Source of the DNA: an uncultured Ruminococcus sp.
GTDB taxonomy: Bacteria > Bacillota > Clostridia > Oscillospirales > Ruminococcaceae
Direction of reading: 5' to 3'
NCBI GenBank assembly: GCA_900545345.1
Contig: UQYQ01000009.1
Coordinates: 12,055 to 76,054 of the forward strand
Length of the DNA: 64,000 nucleotides
How positions within the stretch are numbered: position 1 is the first letter of the stretch; every line of letters begins with the position of its first letter. Made by a program: the position numbers and the translations under genes. Shown here one piece after another: positions 52,159 to 60,969 of the stretch. The notes under the pieces were generated by a model. It made no database searches and was not told the origin of the DNA. It saw only the letters and a list, made by a program, of their open reading frames with translations.

Positions 52159-53052
52159 TTGGGACTATTCAGCAATTATGAAAATGCAGGACCAGGGATA
52201 CCTAAAGCTCCGCAGGAGAAAACAGATTTTTTTAAGTTTTTTGAAATATACGGAAGACGATTTTGGAAACTGATGGAGATAAACCTTCTGTACTTTATTT
52301 TCTTTATTCCGTTGCTGGCTTCAATGTCTTTATTGTTCAGCAGAAGTATTTCACAGAATATCAAAGTTGTTGGAATCGCTGCGTTGGCCATTATTTTCAT
52401 TGCAACAATAGGTCCGGCAACAGCAGGCTTTACAAAAGTCATAAGAAATTATTCGCAGGAAAGAAACGCTTTCGTGTTTACTGACTTTTTATCGTCGTTT
52501 AAAAAATGCTATAAGCAGTCTTTTATAATGGGAATAATTGATGTTGTATTTGCTGTTGGTTTTGTAGTATCAACTGTTTCTTATAATGCTTGGGCACAGC
52601 AGAATACTATTATGTATCTTCCTTTTATTATATGCTTAAGCTGTATGCTGATGTTTATAATGATGCATTTTTATATTTATCAGCTTATTGTTTCGACCAA
52701 TCTTACACTTATGCAAATTATAAAGAATTCATTTCTGCTTGTCGGAATAAGCGTCAAGAGGTGCTTATTCAATATTGTCATAATTGCACTTTTAGTATTT
52801 TTGATTTTATTTTTCTATCCGTATTCGGTATTTGTTGTTCCGTTTTTGCCGTTTAGTTTTGGCTGTTTCTTAATTTGCTTTAACTGTTATCCTTTTATAA
52901 GAAAATATGTAATTCAGCCTTATTATAAAGCAAGAGGCGAGGAAAGTCCCGAGTTTGATTATTTAAAAGACGACGAGAGCGAAACTGTTTTTGAGGACAA
53001 GGGCGGAACCGAAGAACCTATAAAGAAGCAGAGAAGACGCAGCATAAAGTAA
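52159..53052 (+). CDS. DUF624 (YesL-like) membrane protein (297 aa)
   Basis: A membrane protein of the DUF624 family, often found near sugar-uptake genes but of unknown function. The opening MGLFSNYENAGPGIPKAPQEKTDFFKFFEIYGRRFWKLMEINLLYFIFFIP is typical. There are about six hydrophobic segments (near 42-62, 72-95, 125-148, 150-175, 195-220, 222-245) and a charged C-terminal tail. The start is TTG at 52159 with GGTGA upstream; the family start agrees. It follows spoIIM by 24 bases. Confidence 0.82.
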   Translation: MGLFSNYENAGPGIPKAPQEKTDFFKFFEIYGRRFWKLMEINLLYFIFFIPLLASMSLLFSRSISQNIKVVGIAALAIIFIATIGPATAGFTKVIRNYSQERNAFVFTDFLSSFKKCYKQSFIMGIIDVVFAVGFVVSTVSYNAWAQQNTIMYLPFIICLSCMLMFIMMHFYIYQLIVSTNLTLMQIIKNSFLLVGISVKRCLFNIVIIALLVFLILFFYPYSVFVVPFLPFSFGCFLICFNCYPFIRKYVIQPYYKARGEESPEFDYLKDDESETVFEDKGGTEEPIKKQRRRSIK

Positions 53053-53065
53053 AATATTATAAAAT

Positions 53066-53104
53066 AAAATCCTCAGTTAGTTAATAACCGAGGATTTTTT
53101 CTTT
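53066..53104. terminator. Bidirectional terminator between DUF624 gene and prfB
   Basis: ATCCTC-a-GTTA / TAAC-c-GAGGAT stem with A run on the left and T run on the right. It serves both converging genes. Confidence 0.88.
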
Positions 53105-53111
53105 TTATATT

Positions 53112-54224
53112 TCATATTTCGCCCTTTGAAAGTGCTTTTAAATATGCATCAATAAACGGGTCGATGTTTCCGTTCATAACAGATTCAACATTTTTAACTT
53201 CACAGTTTGTTCTGTGGTCTTTGACAAGAGTGTAAGGCATAAACACATACGAGCGTATTTGAGCGCCCCAAGCGATTTCTTTATGCTCGCCTTTAATATC
53301 TTCAATCTTTTCTAAGTGCTCACGCTCTTTTATTTCAATGAGTTTCGCTTTCAGCATTTTCATTGCGTAATCTCTGTTCTGATGCTGTGACCTCTGAGTC
53401 TGGCATGAGCAGACAATTCCTGTCGGGATATGAGTAATTCTTACAGCGGAATCGGTTTTGTTAATATGCTGACCGCCAGCACCGCTTGCACGGTATGTGT
53501 CCATTTTTATGTCCTCAGGTTTTATCTCAACAGGAGTACTGTCGTCGATTTCAGGCATTATATCAATTGCCGCAAATGAGGTGTGACGGCTTCCTGAACT
53601 GTCAAACGGAGATATTCTGACAAGGCGGTGAATGCCGGCTTCGCTTTTTAAAAAACCGTAAGCATTTCTTCCCTCAATCAAAATGGTTGCACTTTTAATT
53701 CCTGCCTCTCCGCCTTCGAGATAGTCAAGAGTTGTTACTTTGAAATCATGTTTTTCGGCGTATCTTGTATACATTCTAAGGAGCATTTCTGCCCAGTCCT
53801 GGGCTTCTGTACCTCCTGCACCCGGATGAAAAGAAACTATCGCATTGTTTTTATCATATTCGCCCGTTAGAAGTGTTGTGATAGTCAGTGCGTCTAAATT
53901 CTCGGTAAATTTTTTTAGCTCTGACTTTGCATCATTCGCCATGCTTTCATCTTCGTCTTCTTGTGCAAGCTCAAGCATAAGCATAATTTCATCATATTTG
54001 TCTTTAATATCATTGTAAGATTTTATTGTATCTTCAAGTGACTTGATTTCTTTCAATACTTTCTGAGAATTATTTGAATCATTCCAGAAATCACTGTCAA
54101 GTGTTTTATTCTGAAGTTTTTTAATCTTGATTTTATTATTATCAATTTCCAAAACATCATAAATTTCCGAAAGCTTAGGCTCATAGCCTGATAATTCTTG
54201 TTTAATTTCATCTATAATAATCAT
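53112..54224 (-). CDS. prfB: Peptide chain release factor 2 (370 aa), no programmed frameshift
   Basis: RF2 ends translation at UGA and UAA. Seen are the stop-recognition motif SPF (ISPFDSSGSRHTSF), the catalytic GGQ (RASGAGGQHINKTDSAVRITH) and the conserved domain 1 (DSDFWND). In many bacteria prfB has an in-frame UGA near codon 25 and needs a +1 frameshift. Here the whole protein is in one frame and the region that would hold the shift reads LSEIYDVLEIDNNKIKI. ATG 54224 is chosen, with AGGAG six bases upstream; the frame is open a little further. Confidence 0.96.
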   Translation of the reverse strand: MIIIDEIKQELSGYEPKLSEIYDVLEIDNNKIKIKKLQNKTLDSDFWNDSNNSQKVLKEIKSLEDTIKSYNDIKDKYDEIMLMLELAQEDEDESMANDAKSELKKFTENLDALTITTLLTGEYDKNNAIVSFHPGAGGTEAQDWAEMLLRMYTRYAEKHDFKVTTLDYLEGGEAGIKSATILIEGRNAYGFLKSEAGIHRLVRISPFDSSGSRHTSFAAIDIMPEIDDSTPVEIKPEDIKMDTYRASGAGGQHINKTDSAVRITHIPTGIVCSCQTQRSQHQNRDYAMKMLKAKLIEIKEREHLEKIEDIKGEHKEIAWGAQIRSYVFMPYTLVKDHRTNCEVKNVESVMNGNIDPFIDAYLKALSKGEI

Positions 54225-54261
54225 ATGCTTCTCCTGTATGTTAATAAAAAAATACAAATCT

Positions 54262-54290
54262 ATTATACTTGTTTTTGTTCCAAAAGTAAA
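54262..54290 (-). promoter_or_regulatory. prfB promoter
   Basis: On the minus strand TTTACT (54290-54285) and TATAAT (54267-54262), spacing 17 bases. Confidence 0.7.
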
Positions 54291-54391
54291 GAAATTTAAT
54301 AAATAACTTTATTTTTTAGAATATATGTGGTATAATAAATTAATTTAAAATATAGAAGAATAATTCTCATAAAAGGAGTGTGTTTTTTATT

Positions 54392-55381
54392 ATGGCGAAT
54401 TATGAGGGTTCGAAGTGTATTGTTTGTGATAATGTTTTCAATGAATCTGATGATATAGTTGTTTGTCCGGATTGCGGAACACCATATCATAGAGATTGTT
54501 ATAAACAGGTTGGTGAATGTATAAATACAGAGCTTCATAATGAAGGTGTGTCGTGGGGACAGAAAAAACTTGATGAAGAAAAAGCATTGGAGGAAGCTGC
54601 GGCTTTAAATAATAAAGCCTGTCCGAGATGCGGTTATTCAAATGATGTCAATCAGAATTTTTGTTCCAGATGCGGTTTGCTTTTGAACGAGGAAGTAAAC
54701 ACGCAGCATTTCAATGACGGGAATGCTCAGAATGCATATCCGAATTTCGGACCTATGGGTCAGAGCTTCGGCGAACAGAACGGACAGCCTTTTAACCCGT
54801 TTGCAGGCGGTTTTGTATCAATAGATGATGAAACCGATATAGACGGTTTGAAGGTGAAGGATGTTGCGGATTATGTAGGCAGCAATAAGATTTATTTTCT
54901 TGCACAGTTTATGAGATTTGCAAAGCTTAAAATGAAAAGGTCTTTTAATTTTTGTGCATTTATTTTTCCTGAGTATTATTATTTTTACAGAAAAATGCTA
55001 GGACACGGATTTTTCTATATGACTTTAAAAATTGTTATGACTGTTTTTATGCAGAGTATGCTGCTGAACTTCGGAATGTCCGGTGAAGTAACTACTAATG
55101 AAATTATCGAGAATCTGTCTGCTTCCCCTGCATGGTCAGGACTTTTTATGGCTTTGTCTTTTGTTACAATAGTACTTTATGTTTTAAGCGGAATGTTCTC
55201 AAACTTCTGGTATTACAAAAAGACAAAGCGTGATATAGAAGCGATAGACCGTATTGCACAGTCTCAGACCCAAAGACGTGAAACGATTACGAAAAAAGGC
55301 GGCACTTCATTCGCAATAGCAATAGGTGCCATTGCTGCTTATTATTTAATAATCAGGATAATATTAATGCTTGTTTTCTAA
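54392..55381 (+). CDS. Zinc-finger/zinc-ribbon membrane protein (329 aa)
   Basis: The N terminus is a RING-like or prokaryotic zinc finger (C-x2-C, VVCPDCGTPYHRDCY; residues 9-40) of the kind found in Clostridia. A second zinc ribbon CPRCGYSNDVNQNFCSRCG follows at about 77-95. After an Asn/Phe/Gly-rich linker comes a membrane domain with about four hydrophobic segments between residues 175 and 329. The function is unknown. The Cys-rich soluble part with membrane anchor suggests a scaffold or sensing role. AAGGAG lies 13 bases before the ATG, a long spacing, and the ATG matches the family start. Confidence 0.7.
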   Translation: MANYEGSKCIVCDNVFNESDDIVVCPDCGTPYHRDCYKQVGECINTELHNEGVSWGQKKLDEEKALEEAAALNNKACPRCGYSNDVNQNFCSRCGLLLNEEVNTQHFNDGNAQNAYPNFGPMGQSFGEQNGQPFNPFAGGFVSIDDETDIDGLKVKDVADYVGSNKIYFLAQFMRFAKLKMKRSFNFCAFIFPEYYYFYRKMLGHGFFYMTLKIVMTVFMQSMLLNFGMSGEVTTNEIIENLSASPAWSGLFMALSFVTIVLYVLSGMFSNFWYYKKTKRDIEAIDRIAQSQTQRRETITKKGGTSFAIAIGAIAAYYLIIRIILMLVF

Positions 55382-55501
55382 GTCGAACCGTAAAATTAAA
55401 GAGCATATTTTTATTTTTCGGTATTAATATTTTAAGCATTATGCATAATAGTGTTAACATAAAGCATCGGAGGGAGGAATGCTCCTTAAAGGGCATATGT
55501 T

Positions 55502-56383
55502 ATGATAATTAAAAAAGCAATAATCCCTGCCGGCGGGTGGGGGACCCGTGATTTACCTGCTACAAAGGCTATGCCCAAAGAGCTTTTGCCGATTGTGGAC
55601 AAGCCTGCGATTCAGTATAATGTTGAGGAAGCTGTAAGCAGCGGTATTACCGATATCTGTATAATACTCAGTCCGGGAAAGGACATTGTAAAAAACCATT
55701 TTGCAAAAAACGAAAAGTTAGAAAGACATTTGAAAAAAGGCGGAAAAAAATACGAATACTTATTAAAAGAAGTGCAGAAAATTTCTTCAATGGCTGATAT
55801 AACTTATATAGTTCAGGAGGAAGCAAAGGGTTTGGGTCATGCAGTTTCTTTAGCGAGAGATTTTGTAGGACATGAGCCGTTTGCGGTTTTGTATGGTGAT
55901 GATGTTATTATCGGAGATGTACCGTGCTGCAGGCAGGTGTGTGATGCTTATGAAAAATACGGCTTAGGTACGGCAGCTATTAAGGAAGTTTCAGATGAAT
56001 TTATAGTAAAATATTCTTCAATGAAATGTGAGAATATAAAAGACAATGTTTATTCAATTTCCGATATGATTGAAAAGCCGAGGCTTCAGGATAAGTTTTC
56101 TAATTTTTCGATTTTAGGAAGGTGCGTTTTGCCGTTTGAAATTTTCGATGTCTTAGAGACTATTCCAAGAGGGCAGGGCGGCGAATATCAGTTAACAGAT
56201 GCTATGGCGGTTTTAGCCCGTGAAAACGGAATGATAGGAATTGATTTCTTAGGAAAGAGATATGATATGGGAAGCAAATACGGAATATTAGAAGCTTCTA
56301 TTGAGGTTGGATTGTCACACCCTGAGGTTAAAGACGACTTAGAAAAACTGATAAAAAGGTTAGCACAAAAAATCGGTGGTTGA
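55502..56383 (+). CDS. galU: UTP-glucose-1-phosphate uridylyltransferase (293 aa)
   Basis: It makes UDP-glucose for cell envelope sugars. The nucleotide-binding start is KKAIIPAGGWGTRDLPATKAMPKELLPIVDKPAIQY. Most GalU proteins have GLGTRFLP here, so Trp and Asp at the two variable sites are unusual. YVVQ-type IVQEEAKGLGHAV, the metal-site FAVLYGDDVI and GQGGEYQLTDAMAVLA are normal. The ribosome binding site GGAGGGAGGA is separated from the ATG by a small hairpin (ATGCTC/GGGCAT). The stop TGA is part of the next promoter. Confidence 0.92.
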   Translation: MIIKKAIIPAGGWGTRDLPATKAMPKELLPIVDKPAIQYNVEEAVSSGITDICIILSPGKDIVKNHFAKNEKLERHLKKGGKKYEYLLKEVQKISSMADITYIVQEEAKGLGHAVSLARDFVGHEPFAVLYGDDVIIGDVPCCRQVCDAYEKYGLGTAAIKEVSDEFIVKYSSMKCENIKDNVYSISDMIEKPRLQDKFSNFSILGRCVLPFEIFDVLETIPRGQGGEYQLTDAMAVLARENGMIGIDFLGKRYDMGSKYGILEASIEVGLSHPEVKDDLEKLIKRLAQKIGG

Positions 56384-56408
56384 CAAATTATTATTCGTGT
56401 GTTATAAT
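56380..56408 (+). promoter_or_regulatory. rpsF-ssb-rpsR promoter
   Basis: TTGACA (56380-56385), 17 bases, TATAAT (56403-56408): full consensus. The -35 element overlaps the galU stop codon. Confidence 0.92.
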
Positions 56409-56471
56409 TTACAAGTTATCCTTGCTTGTGTTTAACAGACGCAGGCGAAATCTAAAAGGAGGTGCATTGTA

Positions 56472-56765
56472 ATGGCAAAGGTTACAGAAAAATACGAAGC
56501 TATGGTCGTATTCAGCACAAAGCTTGGTGAAGAGGACATAAAAGCTCTTATGACCAAATTTGGCGACTTAATTTCAGCAAACGCTGAGGGAGAGGTTTCA
56601 CTTGATGAGTGGGGCAAGAGAAAGCTTGCTTATCCTATCAATTTTGAAAACGACGGCTACTATGTTCTTTGGAACTTTACTTCAAAGCCGGGATTCCCAG
56701 CAGAATTAGAGCGTGTGTTAAAGATTACTGACGGCGTTCTGAGATTTTTAGTTACAGTTGCTTAA
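56472..56765 (+). CDS. rpsF: 30S ribosomal protein S6
   Basis: A 97-residue ribosomal protein that binds S18 in the platform of the small subunit. The motif EKYEAMVVFSTKLGEEDIKALMTKF at the start and WGKRKLAYPINFENDGYYVLWNF in the middle are typical. It leads the conserved operon rpsF-ssb-rpsR. AAGGAGG precedes the ATG. Confidence 0.98.
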   Translation: MAKVTEKYEAMVVFSTKLGEEDIKALMTKFGDLISANAEGEVSLDEWGKRKLAYPINFENDGYYVLWNFTSKPGFPAELERVLKITDGVLRFLVTVA

Positions 56766-56789
56766 TTTTTTGAGAAAGGAACTTGCGTT

Positions 56790-57254
56790 ATGTTAAACAG
56801 AGTTATTTTGATGGGAAGAATAACCCAGGACTTAGAGCTAAAAAATACACAGAGCGGTATCAGCGTTTTGTCTTTTACTGTTGCTGTTGACAGAGGTTAT
56901 GCAAGACAGGGTGAAGAAAGACAGACCGATTTCATTAACTGTGTGGCATGGCGTCAAAGGGCTGAGTTTATTAACAATTATTTTGCAAAAGGCAGGATGA
57001 TTGCCATTGAAGGAAATCTGCAGACAAGAACCTATGATGACAAGAACGGTGTTAAGCACTATGTAACCGAGGTTGTTGTAGATAATGTATCGTTTACAGG
57101 TGAACCAAAGCAGCAAGGCGGTGCTTCGAACTCTGCTTTCAGCACACCGGTTCAGAATAATACTTATAATAATACACCGTCAAATGAGTCTATTGCTATA
57201 GGTGATATCGACGATTTTGAGGTTGTTATTTCTGATGACGGGGTTCCGTTTTAA
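56790..57254 (+). CDS. ssb: Single-stranded DNA-binding protein (154 aa)
   Basis: The OB-fold domain fills residues 1-105 (MLNRVILMGRITQDLELKNTQSGI, DFINCVAWRQRAEFINNYFAKGRMIAIEGNLQTRTYDDKNGVKHYVTEVV). A Gly/Asn/Ser-rich linker follows, and the C terminus is acidic (GDIDDFEVVISDDGVPF), ending in the protein-interaction tip with final Pro-Phe. Its place between rpsF and rpsR is conserved in Firmicutes. Confidence 0.98.
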   Translation: MLNRVILMGRITQDLELKNTQSGISVLSFTVAVDRGYARQGEERQTDFINCVAWRQRAEFINNYFAKGRMIAIEGNLQTRTYDDKNGVKHYVTEVVVDNVSFTGEPKQQGGASNSAFSTPVQNNTYNNTPSNESIAIGDIDDFEVVISDDGVPF

Positions 57255-57312
57255 AAAGTAAATCAACTAGCTAAATACAGTGAAATTAATAAAGTTAAAG
57301 GAGGAAAAGACC

Positions 57313-57549
57313 ATGGAGAGAAATGGCAGACCAGGCAAGAGAAATCGTAAAAAAGTTTGTATGTTCTGTGTTGACAGAGCAGAAAAAATTGATTATAAAG
57401 ATGTTGCTAAGCTGAGAAAATGCATGACTGAAAGAGCTAAGATTCTTCCTCGTCGTGTTACAGGAACTTGTGCATGTCATCAAAGAGAACTTACTTCTGC
57501 AATAAAGAGAGCACGCCATGTGGCATTGCTTCCTTACACAGCTGAATAA
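57313..57549 (+). CDS. rpsR: 30S ribosomal protein S18, cysteine-containing (78 aa)
   Basis: S18 partners S6 on the 30S platform. The core KKVCMFCVDRAEKIDYKDVAKLRKCMTERAKILPRRVTGTCACHQRELTSAIKRARHVALLPY is intact. CMFC together with later cysteines (CMTE and CACH) suggests a zinc-binding C+ form. ATG 57313 has AGGAGG eight bases upstream; the frame is open from 57280 but without a site there. Confidence 0.97.
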   Translation: MERNGRPGKRNRKKVCMFCVDRAEKIDYKDVAKLRKCMTERAKILPRRVTGTCACHQRELTSAIKRARHVALLPYTAE

Positions 57550-57570
57550 GTTTAAATAATCAGATTTTTA

Positions 57571-57599
57571 AGCTCAGAGTTTTACTCTGGGCTTTTTTG
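57571..57599 (+). terminator. Terminator of the rpsF operon
   Basis: AGCTCAGAGT / ACTCTGGGCT stem with a three-base loop, followed by TTTTTT. Confidence 0.9.
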
Positions 57600-57647
57600 C
57601 TGATAGAAATTACATAAAATGTTCACTTGTGTTGAATATAATTCCTG

Positions 57648-57676
57648 TTGCAAAAAGCATTAATTGTTGTTATAAT
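57648..57676 (+). promoter_or_regulatory. lon promoter
   Basis: TTGCAA (57648-57653) and TATAAT (57671-57676), spacing 17 bases. I see no clear CIRCE or CtsR box next to it. Confidence 0.7.
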
Positions 57677-57748
57677 AAAACAGACATATTAATTGTGATG
57701 AGATTAGTGGGTGTGACCGTTATTATATAAGGAAAGGAAAATACATAT

Positions 57749-60169
57749 ATGGGTGAAAAAATTAAAATCGTAAGCAGTAAAAATATTCAGGTGATGCCTT
57801 GTGTTGCAGTTAGAGATATAGTTTTATTTCCGAACATGGTGATGCATTTTGATGTTGCACGCTCAAGGTCGGTGCTTGCACTTAAAGCTGCTGTTAGGAA
57901 TGACAGAATGATTTTTTTAACAGCACAAAAAGACTTAGTAGTTGATAAACCTGAATTCGGTGATTTGTATAAAATCGGCGTGATAGCTGAAATCAAACAG
58001 ATTATTAAAACTCCTGATGGATTTTCCCGTGTTTTGGTGGAGGGCCGTTATAAGGCAAAAGCACAGAATGTGTATTTAACTGATGAAGAATATCTGGAAG
58101 CTGAAATCAAAAAAATTCCTGTGTATTCACGGGAAGTAATGGATAATTATGAAATGCAGGCTGTAATGCGTGAAGTTAAGAGGACTTTTAAAGAATATGC
58201 TGAAAATGTTCCGAGAATGCCGAAGGAAATACTGGCATCAGTGTATTCTGCAAATACACCAAGAGCGTTATTCGAATCTATTGCTTTTAATATTTCTATA
58301 TCGGCTGAATATAAGCAGACACTTTTAGAAGCAAAAACCGTCGGTGAAAAGCTGACAATGTTAATAGGTATTTTATCAAATGAACTTGAGGTTTTGACAA
58401 TTGAGAAGGAAATTCAGGCACAGGTTTCAAAGAATATAGATGAAAACCAAAAAGAGTATTATCTGAGAGAACAGCTGAAAGTAATTCGTTCAGAACTCGG
58501 AGAAGACACTGAAGATGATGATATTGAAAATTATAAAAATAAAATATTAGCTTTAAATCTTGCCGAAGAAAATGAGAACAAACTGCTTGATGAAGTAAAA
58601 AGACTTTCGAAAATGCCGTCAGGCTCACAGGAGGCAGTTGTAATCAGAACATATCTGGATACTTGTCTTGCACTTCCTTGGAATAAATCTACCGAAGATA
58701 CTTCAAGCATAGAAGCGGCAAGAAAAATTCTTGATGAAGATCATTACGGACTGAAAAAAGTTAAAGAGAGAATTTTAGAAATTCTTTCGGTAAAGGCGCT
58801 TAATCCTGATGTTAAGGGTCAGATAATTTGTCTTTCAGGTCCTCCCGGAGTCGGAAAAACATCTATCGGGAAATCAATAGCCCGTGCTTTGGGAAGAGAA
58901 TATGTCAGAGTTTCGCTTGGCGGTGTTAAAGACGAATCAGACATACGGGGTCACAGAAAAACATATATAGGTGCTATGCCGGGAAGAATAATTACTGCAT
59001 TAAAACAGGCAGGAACAAATAATCCTGTTATGCTTTTAGACGAGATAGACAAAATGAGCAATGATTTCAGAGGAGACCCGTCTTCAGCAATGCTTGAAGT
59101 TTTAGACAGTGAGCAGAACAGGGAATTCAGGGACCATTATATCGAAATGCCTTTTAATCTTTCAAATGTTTTGTTTATTACTACAGCTAATAATTTAAAC
59201 ACCATTCAAGAGCCTTTGCTTGACAGAATGGAGGTTATTGAGCTTTCAAGCTACACAAGAGAGGAAAAGTTCAATATCGCAAAACGCCATTTAATTCCTA
59301 AGCAGCTTAAAGCTAACGGTATGAAGTCTTCACAGATGAGAATTACGGACGGATGTATATATACTTTGATTGACGGCTATACCAAAGAAGCAGGTGTCAG
59401 AAAGCTTGAGAGAAGTATAGCCTCTCTTTGCAGAAAGGCCGCTAAAGAGATTGTGGAGAATGACATTTCAAGGGTAACTTTTAAAGAACGCAATATTGAA
59501 GCATATCTGGGTATTAAAAAGTATCTTCCTGACCTTGTCGCCGAAAACAGTGAAGTCGGTCTTGTCAACGGTCTTGCATGGACATCTGTAGGTGGAGTAA
59601 CTATGCCTCTTGAAGTTTTGGTGCTTGACGGCAAAGGCGATATAACGCTTACCGGTTCTCTCGGCGATGTTATGAAGGAGAGTGCAAAGATTGCAGTCAG
59701 CTATTGCCGAAGTGTCGCAGAAAAGTTTAAAATAGACAAGGATTTTTATAAGACAAAAGACTTACATATTCATGCACCGGAAGGAGCAGTTCCTAAGGAC
59801 GGTCCTTCCGCTGGAGTCACTATGGTAACAGCCATGATTTCTGCATTGTCTAAAACTCCGGTTAAAAGCTCGGTTGCTATGACAGGTGAGATTACACTCA
59901 GGGGAAAAGTTCTTCCTATCGGAGGTTTAAAGGAGAAATCTATGGCTGCTTATAAAGCCGGTATTAAAACTATCGTGATTCCGTTTGACAATAAAGCGGA
60001 TATACAGGAAATTGACGATGCTGTTAAGGAATCTGTTGAAATAGTTCTTGCAAAAAGTATTGATGATGTTCTTGAAGCTGCACTTGATACCGATAGAAAT
60101 AAGAACAGTATTCCGCTTAGTATGCTGACAAAAGCTTCACCCAAAAAGAATGTGACAGTTACAGTATAA
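57749..60169 (+). CDS. lon: ATP-dependent protease Lon (806 aa)
   Basis: A cytoplasmic AAA+ protease that degrades misfolded and regulatory proteins. The N-terminal substrate domain runs to about residue 215. The coiled coil carries QKEYYLREQLKVIRSELGE. The ATPase has GPPGVGKT at 364-371 and Walker B PVMLLDEIDKM. The protease domain has VPKDGPSAG with catalytic Ser687 and the downstream Lys in TGEITLRGKVLPIGGLKEK. Length is normal for LonA. engB follows after 15 bases, an order conserved in Firmicutes. Confidence 0.98.
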   Translation: MGEKIKIVSSKNIQVMPCVAVRDIVLFPNMVMHFDVARSRSVLALKAAVRNDRMIFLTAQKDLVVDKPEFGDLYKIGVIAEIKQIIKTPDGFSRVLVEGRYKAKAQNVYLTDEEYLEAEIKKIPVYSREVMDNYEMQAVMREVKRTFKEYAENVPRMPKEILASVYSANTPRALFESIAFNISISAEYKQTLLEAKTVGEKLTMLIGILSNELEVLTIEKEIQAQVSKNIDENQKEYYLREQLKVIRSELGEDTEDDDIENYKNKILALNLAEENENKLLDEVKRLSKMPSGSQEAVVIRTYLDTCLALPWNKSTEDTSSIEAARKILDEDHYGLKKVKERILEILSVKALNPDVKGQIICLSGPPGVGKTSIGKSIARALGREYVRVSLGGVKDESDIRGHRKTYIGAMPGRIITALKQAGTNNPVMLLDEIDKMSNDFRGDPSSAMLEVLDSEQNREFRDHYIEMPFNLSNVLFITTANNLNTIQEPLLDRMEVIELSSYTREEKFNIAKRHLIPKQLKANGMKSSQMRITDGCIYTLIDGYTKEAGVRKLERSIASLCRKAAKEIVENDISRVTFKERNIEAYLGIKKYLPDLVAENSEVGLVNGLAWTSVGGVTMPLEVLVLDGKGDITLTGSLGDVMKESAKIAVSYCRSVAEKFKIDKDFYKTKDLHIHAPEGAVPKDGPSAGVTMVTAMISALSKTPVKSSVAMTGEITLRGKVLPIGGLKEKSMAAYKAGIKTIVIPFDNKADIQEIDDAVKESVEIVLAKSIDDVLEAALDTDRNKNSIPLSMLTKASPKKNVTVTV

Positions 60170-60184
60170 TTTGAAAGGTGACAT

Positions 60185-60772
60185 ATGAATTTTAACAATG
60201 TACAATTTAAAACATCATTCGGAAGGTTTGACCAGATTCCGAAAGCTGAGCGTATAGAGATTGCTTTTTCAGGGCGGTCAAATGTGGGCAAGTCTTCTTT
60301 GATTAATAAAATATTTAACAGAAAGCAGCTTGCAAAGGTTAGTCAGGTGCCGGGAAAGACGGTTACAATCAATTTTTTCGATTTTGAAAATATTTATATT
60401 GTCGATTTGCCCGGATACGGTTATGCAAAGGTTTCAAAGGGTGAAAAAAACAGATGGGCAAATCTTATTGAGGGTTATCTGAATGACACAACAAGAAAGC
60501 TTAATCTTATTTTTCAGCTGATTGATATGCGTCATGCACCGTCTAAAGACGACCTTCAGATGATTGATTTTATGATTGAGAAGGAGCTTCCGTTTGTTAT
60601 AGTTTTGACAAAATCCGATAAGCTGAAGCCTACGGCAAAAAAGCTGAGAATGGAAGCCTTTAAGGAGGAAATTCCATACTTTGATGATATAGAAGTGATT
60701 CCTTGTTCAGCTCAGACAGGCGAAGGAATTGATAAAATAAAAGAAATTATCGAATATGCAGCAACCTTGTAA
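60185..60772 (+). CDS. engB: Ribosome biogenesis GTPase EngB/YsxC (195 aa)
   Basis: An essential GTPase needed for 50S subunit assembly. G motifs are all present: G1 GRSNVGKSS (about 32-40), G3 DLPGYG (with YVVDLPGYGYAKVS-type context), G4 TKSDK and G5 CSAQTG. Length is normal. It is translated after lon, with AAAGGTG before the ATG, and the pair is followed by a terminator. Confidence 0.96.
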   Translation: MNFNNVQFKTSFGRFDQIPKAERIEIAFSGRSNVGKSSLINKIFNRKQLAKVSQVPGKTVTINFFDFENIYIVDLPGYGYAKVSKGEKNRWANLIEGYLNDTTRKLNLIFQLIDMRHAPSKDDLQMIDFMIEKELPFVIVLTKSDKLKPTAKKLRMEAFKEEIPYFDDIEVIPCSAQTGEGIDKIKEIIEYAATL

Positions 60773-60793
60773 CCATTTATATTTATGAATTTG

Positions 60794-60822
60794 ACCGGCT
60801 TGAAATTTAAGCCGGTTATTTT
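60794..60822 (+). terminator. Terminator of lon-engB
   Basis: ACCGGCTT / AAGCCGGT stem with a seven-base loop followed by TATTTTATG. Confidence 0.88.
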
Positions 60823-60843
60823 ATGTACTTAAATGAAAAACAC

Positions 60844-60872
60844 TTTACTTTTGTGTTTTAATGTGATAATAT
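60844..60872 (+). promoter_or_regulatory. Promoter of the YerC-type gene
   Basis: TTTACT (60844-60849) and TAATAT (60867-60872), spacing 17 bases. Confidence 0.55.
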
Positions 60873-60886
60873 ATAAATATAGCATA

Positions 60887-60906
60887 TTCACACTGTAAAG
60901 TGTGAA
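60887..60906. promoter_or_regulatory. Palindrome in the YerC-type leader, possible operator
   Basis: TTCACACTGTAAAGTGTGAA, perfect 8-bp arms around GTAA, about 15 bases after the -10 element. The gene encodes a TrpR-related DNA-binding protein, so autoregulation is possible. A similar palindrome lies at 63369-63393. Confidence 0.5.
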
Positions 60907-60969
60907 ACTATAATTATTATAATTAACAATTAGTGTAAATAAAGATTTATGCTTGAACGGAGGATTCAA

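Noticed and set aside
54200..54257. Programmed frameshift in prfB
   Set aside because: The conserved protein is continuous in one frame from ATG 54224, and no in-frame TGA or slippery site is present.
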